A DNA stretch of 34,883 bases from an uncultured bacterium (lineage in GTDB: Bacteria > Myxococcota_A > Polyangia > Polyangiales > Houyiibacteriaceae), in assembly GCA_937998345.1 (NCBI GenBank), contig CALLDH010000075.1, positions 1-34,883 of the forward strand, given 5' to 3'. A model generated the notes under the pieces. That model had not been told where the DNA came from. It did not search any database and worked only from the letters and a program-made list of their open reading frames with translations. The position numbers and the translations under genes were made by a program. Numbering within the stretch: position 1 is the first letter of the stretch; each line of letters starts with the position of its first letter. This document shows positions 20,918 to 27,642 of the stretch, piece by piece.

Positions 20918-22410
20918 GCGCACAACCTCGTACCCGCCTGAACCTCATGCTGACCGCCGTGCTCGGCCTGCTGGTCGTCGTACTGGTGAACTACCTCTCG
21001 GCGCGTCACTACAAGCGCTGGGATTGGACCGCGCACGGGCTGTTCACCCTGTCTGACCGTAGCCAGCAGTCCCTGCGCGAGCTCGATCAGGACGTTCAGG
21101 TCTACGTCTTTCTGGGTCGCGGCGAGCAGGACTTCGCCGACGTCGAGACATTGCTCGAAGAATACAAAGCGGTGACCGACCGCATTACCGTCGAGTGGGT
21201 GGACCCCGATCGCGACCGCGCGCGCTATCAAGCCCTCGCGGACAAGTTCGGAATCGAGAGCTGGCTGGCGGGAGAGGTGACGCTTTCCCAGGTGCCCGTG
21301 GTCGTCACCAGCGGCGACCGAAAATGGAAAGTGGAGCGCCATCAGTTGATCGTAGAAGACTTCGACACCTTCGAAGATGCCGATGGCCACAAGCTCGACC
21401 TGCAATCTGAACGAGCGCTAACGGGCGCCATCCTCGAAGTCACGACCGGCGAACCGACCAAGGTCTGCGTGGCGGCGGGCCACGGCGAGTGGGAGGTCGG
21501 GGCCTACGGCGAGCGCAGCCTCGATGGGGTCGCCCGTGAGCTCGAGTGGGAGAAGATCAAAGTCGAGCCGTTCGAAGTTCGCACCGAGGACGTCCCCGAA
21601 ACCTGCGACGCGCTGTTCGTCATCAGCCCGCAACGGGTGTTCTCCGAGGAGGAGGTTGCAGTCGTGGACCGCTACCTCACCTCCGGCGGCAATGTGCTTC
21701 TCGCGTTCGACCCGGTGCTGAAGAAGGAAGCGCTGACGCCGACGGGGTTTGAAGCGTCACTCGCGAAGCGCGGGATCCTCGTCGGGCGCGACTTGGTCAT
21801 CGAAAACGACACGGCGCAGCAGCTCCCCGGCAACCCCGGAGATCTGTTCCTCGTCACCAACCTCGGCACGCATCGCCTCGTCGACACGATCGGGAAACGC
21901 GGCGGCGGCGTCCTCTTGGCGGTGACCCGCTCGATAGATGCAGCCGAAGGAAGCGACACCGAGGTGCTGTTCCGAACCAGCCCCAATGCCGTGGCTGAAA
22001 CCGACATCTCGCGCGCGATCGACCCGGACCCAAAGGGAGAGCCGACGCCTCCGAGCGCGGTGCCCCTTGCCGTCGCCTGGGAGTACGTCCCGCCCCTTGG
22101 CGAGGACTTGAAGCCCGTGAAGACCGAAGGACCCGGGCCGGGTCGGCTACTGGTTCTCGGAGACAGTGATTGGATGAGCCCAGAGCTCCTCGACAACCCA
22201 CAGTTGTCGAACATCGACTTCCTATCCTCGACGGCGGGCTGGCTCACCCAGCGCGAGGCGCTGATCAACATCGCGCCACGCAAGACCAACGCGCGCGCGG
22301 TGATCATGAGCGACGCGGATCTGCAGAACCTACTGTTCCGAGTCGTGGTTCTGCTCCCGCTGGCGGCATTCATCGCCGGTTTCGGCGTCTGGTGGTCGAG
22401 GCGTTCATGA
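20914..22410 (+). CDS. GldG-family ABC auxiliary protein
   Basis: A 498-residue membrane-anchored protein. An N-terminal membrane segment (residues about 11-29) is followed by YKRWDWTAHGLFTLSDRS, the well-conserved opening of the GldG family (ABC-type uncharacterised transport auxiliary). A large extracytoplasmic part follows, with VAAGHGEWE and DALFVISPQRVFSEEEV plus LLAFDP, matching the glutamine-amidotransferase-like fold of the family. A second membrane helix ends the protein (VVVLLPLAAFIAGFGVWW). The start is GTG in a GTGA overlap with the permease, with GGAGG about 7 bases upstream. The stop overlaps the next start as ATGA. It is probably exposed in the periplasm and works with the ATPase and permease. 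No substrate is known. Confidence 0.9.
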   Translation: MSAQPRTRLNLMLTAVLGLLVVVLVNYLSARHYKRWDWTAHGLFTLSDRSQQSLRELDQDVQVYVFLGRGEQDFADVETLLEEYKAVTDRITVEWVDPDRDRARYQALADKFGIESWLAGEVTLSQVPVVVTSGDRKWKVERHQLIVEDFDTFEDADGHKLDLQSERALTGAILEVTTGEPTKVCVAAGHGEWEVGAYGERSLDGVARELEWEKIKVEPFEVRTEDVPETCDALFVISPQRVFSEEEVAVVDRYLTSGGNVLLAFDPVLKKEALTPTGFEASLAKRGILVGRDLVIENDTAQQLPGNPGDLFLVTNLGTHRLVDTIGKRGGGVLLAVTRSIDAAEGSDTEVLFRTSPNAVAETDISRAIDPDPKGEPTPPSAVPLAVAWEYVPPLGEDLKPVKTEGPGPGRLLVLGDSDWMSPELLDNPQLSNIDFLSSTAGWLTQREALINIAPRKTNARAVIMSDADLQNLLFRVVVLLPLAAFIAGFGVWWSRRS

Positions 22411-23015
22411 GCGCGCGAACCCCGATTATTCTGCTGATCGTAGCTGCCATTCTGTTGGCCTACGTACTGCTATTCGAGACTGGCCGCCCCGGACGCAAGG
22501 AGATCGACTCGCGGTCCGGGTTCCTGCTGGAATCCGTGGTACGCGAACGCATCACTCGCGTCCGAATCGCGTCTGGGGCAGAGCGCGTGGCGCTGCTCCG
22601 CGAGGGGGAGGGCTTCGACGAGACCTGGACCCTCGAAGAGCCGAAGCAGGCCGCCGCCGATCCGGAGGTCATCGAAGACTACCTCCGCAACTGGGAATTT
22701 GCGATTCCGGTTCGCACATTGCAGAGCCCAAGCCCGGAGGACCTCCAGAACTTTGGCATCGAGACAGCGAAGGCCGAGGTCACATTCGAGATGGGGCGAG
22801 CGAAGGTGCGCGTGTCCCTGGGCTCGGGATCTCCGGTGGACGGCGGCGGCTACGTGCGCATCGACGACGGCCCGCAAGTGATCGTCGTCAGCGACGACGT
22901 GGTCGCGCTCTTTGATCGCAAGGCCGATGCCTTCGAAATCAAAGGCGACGCGGGCGCACCGAACCTATCGGACCTCGTCGGTACAGAAGAAGACGCGGCA
23001 GTCGCTGCGCCTTGA
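22407..23015 (+). CDS. DUF4340-type membrane-anchored protein
   Basis: A 202-residue protein with one N-terminal membrane helix (residues 5-22, IILLIVAAILLAYVLLFE), then a soluble extracytoplasmic domain rich in beta strands. Its position directly after a GldG gene, the phrase ESVVRERITRVRI, and the layout of short beta motifs fit DUF4340, which is usually the fourth gene of this type of operon. It is shorter than many DUF4340 proteins, which often carry repeated domains. The ATG overlaps the GldG stop by 4 bp with GAGG upstream. The stop directly abuts the stop of the convergent lipoprotein gene with no space, so no terminator fits between them. Function unknown. Confidence 0.8.
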   Translation: MSARTPIILLIVAAILLAYVLLFETGRPGRKEIDSRSGFLLESVVRERITRVRIASGAERVALLREGEGFDETWTLEEPKQAAADPEVIEDYLRNWEFAIPVRTLQSPSPEDLQNFGIETAKAEVTFEMGRAKVRVSLGSGSPVDGGGYVRIDDGPQVIVVSDDVVALFDRKADAFEIKGDAGAPNLSDLVGTEEDAAVAAP

Positions 23016-23624
23016 TTACTTCGCTTCGGCCTTGGCGAGCGTCTCGTGGGATGCGTATTCGAGCAAACCATTGCTCGTGTTGAAACCGCCCGACGAGATC
23101 AGCGTAAAGTGACCCTTCACGCGAACCTTATTGCCGACCTTCAAGTCCTTGGGCACCACGACCGCACCCGCGATGGTGGTCGTCTTGCGTCCGCGGCGAG
23201 CGCGCGCGAGTTGCTCCTGGTTGTCGGCGTAGCCCACCACGAGCAACTGCTCCGCCCGATCGGTCTGGTCCGCGGTGTCCGCAATGAACATGTGCGGCGC
23301 GGCGACCTTCGGGCACTCTTCCTTCTTTCGCTTCGTGCAGGCTGGCGGCTCGTAGATGTCCATGATGTAGCCGCTCACCGAAAGGTCGGTGTCGAGCACC
23401 TTGACTGGTCGCAGACGAAGACCGTAGACGCTGTAGGACTCATCCTCGTAGGTCGTCGGAAACGGCGGCGGCGGTAGTGTCGGCACCTCCGGAAGGTTCG
23501 GAACTATTTTGGGAAGCTGTTCGGCCTCAGCCTCAGCCTCAGGCTCCGAAGCGGACGTAATCTGTTCACAACCGGCACTCAACAACACCCCAGCCAACAT
23601 CAGGCCAATTAGACGAGCTCCCAT
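23016..23624 (-). CDS. Predicted lipoprotein of unknown function
   Basis: A 202-residue lipoprotein. The signal MGARLIGLMLAGVLLSAGC ends in Cys19, followed by an acidic AEAEAE stretch and a Pro-rich tether (VPTLPPPPFP), as expected for an envelope-anchored protein. The rest is a compact beta-rich domain. It ends VRVKGHFTLISSGGFNTSNG, which looks like an OB-fold-type strand pattern (compare KVGNKVRVKGHF), so a nucleotide- or ligand-binding OB-like fold is possible but not shown. A CTKRKKEEC loop may form a disulfide. The start is supported by GGGGGA 5 bases upstream; a longer frame adds only seven residues. It follows the HEAT-repeat gene on the same strand with a 50-bp gap, so it may be co-transcribed. 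Confidence 0.78.
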   Translation of the reverse strand: MGARLIGLMLAGVLLSAGCEQITSASEPEAEAEAEQLPKIVPNLPEVPTLPPPPFPTTYEDESYSVYGLRLRPVKVLDTDLSVSGYIMDIYEPPACTKRKKEECPKVAAPHMFIADTADQTDRAEQLLVVGYADNQEQLARARRGRKTTTIAGAVVVPKDLKVGNKVRVKGHFTLISSGGFNTSNGLLEYASHETLAKAEAK

Positions 23625-23674
23625 GTTTCCCCCTGTCCCACACAAAGTAACACGGCGGATTCGCGAGCGACAAT

Positions 23675-25123
23675 CTAGCGGCCCGCGGAGGCACAGCCGC
23701 TGTCCCCGGGTAGGGGCTGTTCGAGCGCCATTTTCAGCGTGGGCGGAACGCCTTCGGTGCGCCGGAGCTGCTCGACAGTCGCCTTGGCTTCGGGTGATCC
23801 GAGGGCGCGCAGGGCCTCAATGGCCCGGGCGGCGTTGTTGAGGTCCTCGGTGAGCGCATGACTGGGCGCGGCGCGCATGACGACCCGGAACAGTGCCTCG
23901 ACTCCGTCGGTCCGGCAGTGGGCAACCACATAGTCGATTGCCGCCGCGGTCACCGGAGGCCATTCGTTGCGGGCTCGCAGCCTCTGGTGGACGCGGTCCC
24001 AGCCCTGATCGTGGGACGAGTCTGCGAGGACACGGATGGCCGCCGCGCGTACCAGCGACATGGAGTCGTCGACCGATGCCACGATCACCGGAATCGCGTC
24101 GGCTTCGGTCCGGAGGCTCGCGACCGCTTCGGCGCGAACCATGGGCCAGGTGTCCCGGCGCGCGAGCGTGGCACGCTCCACCAGACTATCCGGATCACCG
24201 GACAACGCAGTTGCCGCGCTCGCTCGAACTCGCGGGTAGGGGTCGCTCAACGAACCGCGCGCATCCTCCCGATGTCCACGTGCGGTGGCCGCGTCAACGG
24301 CGGCTTGGCGAAGCATCCATTGCTCAGGGCCGTCGAGTTGACTTCGCACCCACCGGTCGACTTCGTCGCTCGCACCTGCGGCTCCGGCGCTCTGAAGCAG
24401 TCGCCATTTGTCCGCGAAATCGGTCGAGCGCGCGACCGCGTACTCGACGAAGGAAGCGACGACCTCGCTGTGCTCGTCGAGCGGGGAGAGACCCATCGCC
24501 ACACTTGCAACTGCCGCCGCTGGGGGCCCATCTACGAGCCACGCGCGGAGCCGCCGTTTCGCGGAGCGGCCAGAGCGCTGGACTGCAGTCCCAAGGGCAC
24601 TCCGGAGCCCAGGCCGGTCCGCGCCACCAGGCTCGGCGATGGCCCTCAGCAGCGGTTGGATCGCGAAGTCGGGCTCGGTACGCGCCAGCAGGGATGCCGC
24701 GCGGTCACCGACGGCCGGATCGGCAAGGAGCGCGACCAACCCGTCGCGCCCACTCGGTGTGGTCCGCCGCAGGATCGCGAGCGCACGCTCTTGGATCTCC
24801 TCATTGCCAGAGCGAGAGGCGTCGACCAGGGTATCGATCGCCGCGTCATGATCCTTGGCCAGCCCGGAGAGCGCGCCGAGGGCCCGTGTCTGTCCCAGCA
24901 AGGAAAGAGTCGGCCAGGCATCGCGAATTTGCTCGGCCGCCCGCTTTCCGCCGGCCCGGAGAACGTGCACCGCTGCAAGCGCCTGGTCGTGGTCGGCGTC
25001 GAGATTTCCGACGGCGTCCACGATCCGCACGGGATCCGGGCCTGCCGACGCTCCCCCGGCCCAGGCCGTCAGCGACAGGAAGGTCGCTAGTGCGATCGCG
25101 CATCTGTGGTCTGTCGTTCCCAC
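23675..25123 (-). CDS. Exported HEAT-repeat protein
   Basis: A 482-residue protein built mostly of repeated helical pairs. The GTG start used gives a signal peptide (CAIALATFLSLTAWAGGASA), then HEAT/PBS-lyase-like repeats through the whole length. Examples are DPYPRVRASAATALSG and DTWPMVRAEAVASLR, then DDSMSLVRAAAIRVLAD, spaced about 30 residues apart. Such proteins act as scaffolds that bind other proteins; here it would do so outside the cytoplasm. No catalytic motif is seen. The start is uncertain: the frame stays open 25 codons further upstream to 25198, and no strong ribosome-binding site decides it. Its first 37 bases overlap the 3' end of the interrupted frame upstream. Confidence 0.8.
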   Translation of the reverse strand: MGTTDHRCAIALATFLSLTAWAGGASAGPDPVRIVDAVGNLDADHDQALAAVHVLRAGGKRAAEQIRDAWPTLSLLGQTRALGALSGLAKDHDAAIDTLVDASRSGNEEIQERALAILRRTTPSGRDGLVALLADPAVGDRAASLLARTEPDFAIQPLLRAIAEPGGADRPGLRSALGTAVQRSGRSAKRRLRAWLVDGPPAAAVASVAMGLSPLDEHSEVVASFVEYAVARSTDFADKWRLLQSAGAAGASDEVDRWVRSQLDGPEQWMLRQAAVDAATARGHREDARGSLSDPYPRVRASAATALSGDPDSLVERATLARRDTWPMVRAEAVASLRTEADAIPVIVASVDDSMSLVRAAAIRVLADSSHDQGWDRVHQRLRARNEWPPVTAAAIDYVVAHCRTDGVEALFRVVMRAAPSHALTEDLNNAARAIEALRALGSPEAKATVEQLRRTEGVPPTLKMALEQPLPGDSGCASAGR

Positions 25124-25273
25124 TCGATCACCGTTCCGTCGCGCAGCTCTAACACGGGGTCCGCTTGGCGAAGGAAATCCTGGCCGGAAGGGGGGCAAAC
25201 ACGAGGGCGGCGACCGCCAGGGGCCGCAGCCGGACCCCCAGGCTGGCTAGCGTAGTATCCACCCTCAGCCCAA

Positions 25274-25329
25274 CAGTGGCCACTGCAGTAGCCATCAGTA
25301 TGGCTTGAATGCCCTGGGTGACTACCCAG
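25274..25329. other. Cluster of three adjacent short hairpins
   Basis: Three perfect inverted repeats follow each other closely. CAGTGG/CCACTG (25274-25285) has no loop. AGCCAT/ATGGCT (25290-25305) and CTGGGT/ACCCAG (25314-25329) each have 4-base loops. The cluster lies inside the downstream part of the interrupted frame. It may mark a structured RNA on either strand, or be chance in GC-rich sequence. Confidence 0.35.
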
Positions 25330-25724
25330 AGGTAGGGTACGCAGCCAATGAATCTCGACCTGGATGCGGAACGCTAGGTCGCCGCGAGGCAGGCCGAGGA
25401 AGGAGGACTGCTCGAGGCACAGCAAGCGCCCAAGCAGTTTGCCCCTGAATTCACGCACCACACTGACTTCGAGCCAGGCGCTGAGCTTTGCGTGAATCGC
25501 CTCGGAGTCCGCGCGCACGAGGCCGAGCAGGACCAGGCGCCAGGCGATCTGGGCGGCGGACCGCCGGCGGAGACAGCGAGTCTGATGAGGCGCGGGGCCC
25601 CCAGTTCACCCGTAAAACTTCGCCCAAACAGGGCCGACCCGCGATGCGCGCCTGGCGGTGGCCAGAGCCGAAACCAGAATGACCGACAGGGCGGCTACGA
25701 CAGGAGCGAGGGGCTGCTGCTCCG

Positions 25725-25763
25725 ATTCCAGTAACTTGCGACAAGTAGGCCTGCTACTGGAAT
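25725..25763. repeat. Nested inverted repeat
   Basis: ATTCCAGTA (25725-25733) and TACTGGAAT (25755-25763) are perfect 9-bp arms. Inside them ACTTG-CGA-CAAGT (25734-25746) forms a second perfect hairpin, followed by the palindrome AGGCCT. It lies near the 5' end of the interrupted frame. It could be an RNA structure in the leader of that gene, or a remnant of a mobile element end. Confidence 0.45.
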
Positions 25764-25817
25764 TTCCCCGCAGAAACACGTCGAATACCCCTTCCCAACA
25801 TCGGCTCAGGACCCATA

Positions 25818-25838
25818 TATTGCGAGTTACTCCCAATA
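25818..25838. promoter_or_regulatory. 21-bp palindrome, candidate operator between divergent genes
   Basis: TATTG-C-GAGT-T-ACTC-C-CAATA is a near-perfect palindrome with one mismatch pair. It lies about 180 bases before the sigma factor gene and 39 bases before the divergent interrupted gene. Its left arm overlaps TATATT (25816-25821), the most -10-like sequence in this AT-richer part, although no good -35 is visible. The symmetry and position fit a repressor or activator site. The rest of 25839-26018 holds no gene that I can support. Confidence 0.4.
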
Positions 25839-26018
25839 CAAATCCACCCGTCCGAGAAACGATTTCAAGCGCCCTCTGCATTCCGGCATGGTGCGTGCAT
25901 CCACATCCGACTCGAACGAATGGTTCACGCTCGGTGGAAGAGCCGGGCGGTTTCGAGTGTTCAGCCAGTAATCGGGGCGCCACACATCGCGGGGCGCCAC
26001 CGGAAGGCGAGAGGCAAA

Positions 26019-27422
26019 ATGTCAAGACAGGCAGCGACAAGACAGTCCACAAGGAAGAGCCAGGTGCGGGCCAAGGTATCCAAGCAGTCGGAACCGAAGG
26101 CTGAGGCCGAGGTTCGGAAGCAGGCTGAAGCCCCGCTGAAGCCCGGGCAGGCGGCCCAGCCCGCTGCAGCCGCAGAGCCCAGCAAGGAACAGCTCGAGAA
26201 GGCTCGCGTCGAGAGCGAGAAGGCTCTCAAGGAGTTCGAGCGCCAGGGCGCTGGGGATTCGACCCTCACCCGTTACTTCCGGGAGATGATCGGCCATCGA
26301 GTGCTCACCCCTCAAGAGGAGATTGAGGCCGCGAAGCAAGTCGAGCGGCTCGAAATCGCCTACTGGGAAGCTCTGCTCAGCCATCCGTCGTGCTTCGAGA
26401 GCGTGGCGGCCGTCATCGAGGGGCGCGTGCAGGACCAGCCGCTCCCCGAAATCGCGTCGCTCCGCAAGCTCTGCAAGAGCGCGAAGGCCGAGAAGCTCGG
26501 CAAGCGACAGGAGACCCGCTGGAACGACCTCTGCCTCCAGCTCTCGACCAAAATGCGCGAGCTCGACAGCGACCGTCTGTTCGTTCAGGAGTCGGACCGC
26601 GCGGTACACCGCCTTGCCGGTGACTTCGCAGACGAGCGTGACATCGTTGGCGATCACGTCCGGATGACCCCGGCGTTCAAGCGGTACCTGCAACACGTGC
26701 GTGGCGCGCAAAAAGCGCAGCAGCGAGCGAAGAACCGCTTCGTTGCCGCCAACCTGCGTCTCGTCGTTTCGATCGCGCGCCGTTACAATCGCGGCCGGCT
26801 GCCCCTAATCGACCTCATCCAAGAGGGCAACATCGGCCTGATGAAGGCCGTCGAGCGCTTCGACCACAACCGTGGCTACCGCTTCAGCACCTACGCTTCG
26901 TGGTGGATTCGCCACGCGATCAGCCGCGCACTCGCCGACAAGGGCCGTGCGGTTCGTATCCCGGTGCACATGCTCGACACGTACAACCGTGTGGCGCGCG
27001 CGACCCAGGCAATCGCGACCCGGACCGGCATGGAACCGACGCCCGAAGAGCTCGAGAAGGAAACCGGCATCGCTGCCGAGAAGCTCGAGAAGATCAAGGG
27101 CTACTGGGCCGAGACTCCTTTCTCGCTCGATCGTCCAGTCAATGACGAAGACGGACGCAAGTTCATCGACTTCCTCGAAGAGGAAAACGTGCCGACGCCG
27201 TACGAGCAACTCGTCTCCCGTAAGTGGAGCGACGAGGTGCGCAGGCTCCTCGACACGCTGACCCCCATGGAGGCCCGCATCCTCCGCTGGCGCTTCGGCC
27301 TCGACGACGAAGACGAGCTCACACTCAAGGAAATCGGCGACAAGTACAACCTGTCCCGCGAACGAATCCGGCAGCTGCAAGAGCAGGCGCTGGGGAAGAT
27401 CCGGCGACAGATCAAAGAGTAA
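26019..27422 (+). CDS. RNA polymerase sigma-70 family sigma factor (RpoD/RpoS-like, no region 1.1)
   Basis: A 467-residue sigma factor. Residues 1-70 are a Lys/Ala/Gln-rich, probably disordered N-terminus. Region 1.2 is [20 protein letters not shown], followed by a roughly 100-residue non-conserved insert. Region 2 is [20 protein letters not shown] through [29 protein letters not shown], complete for core binding and -10 recognition. Region 3 is [17 protein letters not shown]. Region 4 ends with the -35-reading helix-turn-helix [20 protein letters not shown]. It lacks the classical acidic region 1.1, so it may be a group 2 stress or stationary-phase factor, or a shortened primary factor; I cannot decide which. 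The ATG at 26019 is preceded by GAGAGG. An upstream in-frame ATG at 25920 exists but lacks a good ribosome-binding site. A strong terminator follows. Confidence 0.94.
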   Translation: MSRQAATRQSTRKSQVRAKVSKQSEPKAEAEVRKQAEAPLKPGQAAQPAAAAEPSKEQLEKARVESEKALKEFERQGAGDSTLTRYFREMIGHRVLTPQEEIEAAKQVERLEIAYWEALLSHPSCFESVAAVIEGRVQDQPLPEIASLRKLCKSAKAEKLGKRQETRWNDLCLQLSTKMRELDSDRLFVQESDRAVHRLAGDFADERDIVGDHVRMTPAFKRYLQHVRGAQKAQQRAKNRFVAANLRLVVSIARRYNRGRLPLIDLIQEGNIGLMKAVERFDHNRGYRFSTYASWWIRHAISRALADKGRAVRIPVHMLDTYNRVARATQAIATRTGMEPTPEELEKETGIAAEKLEKIKGYWAETPFSLDRPVNDEDGRKFIDFLEEENVPTPYEQLVSRKWSDEVRRLLDTLTPMEARILRWRFGLDDEDELTLKEIGDKYNLSRERIRQLQEQALGKIRRQIKE

Positions 27423-27443
27423 GCGGCAACGCTTACACAAACG

Positions 27444-27480
27444 AAACGCCGGCGAGGGAACCCCCGCCGGCGTTTCTAAT
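27444..27480 (+). terminator. Rho-independent terminator of the sigma factor gene
   Basis: AAACGCCGGCG (27444-27454) and CGCCGGCGTTT (27465-27475) form a perfect 11-bp GC-rich stem with a 10-base loop, followed by TCTAAT. It begins 22 bases after the stop. The T-tract is short but the stem is very stable. Confidence 0.85.
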
Positions 27481-27485
27481 TCACC

Positions 27486-27587
27486 GTCACGGTCACTGGC
27501 ACCGACACCGACGCTGGCACCGACACCGACGCTGGCACTGACGCTGGCACTGTCGCCGACGCTGCCGCTGACACCGACACCGGCCCC
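27486..27587 (+). repeat. GNCRCY hexamer array (locus D, 17 units)
   Basis: Seventeen uninterrupted 6-base units in one phase, nearly all fitting G-N-C-R-C-Y, among them GACACC, GACGCT, GGCACC, GGCACT and GTCGCC. It starts 6 bases after the sigma factor terminator and ends 55 bases before the oligopeptidase start. It therefore occupies the place where that gene's promoter would be expected. The following bases to 27642 are GC-rich with no clear signal. Confidence 0.85.
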
Positions 27588-27642
27588 TTCGCCCCGTGGG
27601 CGCTCCCCAGCATCGACTCCACGGGGTGCTACACCTACGCGA

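Larger units (their letters stand above)
25087..25779 (-). pseudogene. Interrupted membrane-protein frame with one in-frame TGA
   Basis: A single reading frame runs from GTG 25779 to the stop at 25087, broken only by a TGA at 25606-25608. The start has AGGGG eight bases upstream. Before the TGA there are 57 codons including a clear membrane helix (PLAPVVAALSVILVSALA) and RRASRVGPVWAKFYG. After it come 173 codons, including AWRLVLLGLVRADSEAIHAK and, at the end, DPVLELRDGTVIEWERQTTD. Third positions stay GC-rich on both sides of the stop, as in real genes. The simplest reading is a nonsense-broken gene. Two small genes (25606-25779 and 25087-25518) or a selenocysteine codon are alternatives, but I see no convincing SECIS hairpin directly after the TGA. 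Family not recognised. Confidence 0.4.

Noticed and set aside
22170-22406. Longer start for the DUF4340 gene
   Set aside because: The extra residues overlap GldG in another frame and have no membrane segment; the ATGA overlap with GAGG upstream fits better.
25606-25608. Selenocysteine codon
   Set aside because: No convincing SECIS-type hairpin directly follows the TGA; the nearest small hairpin is about 45 bases downstream, which is too far. Kept only as an alternative.
25658-26104. Plus-strand 148-residue frame before the sigma factor gene
   Set aside because: No recognisable domain, runs out of frame into the sigma gene, and the composition does not look coding.
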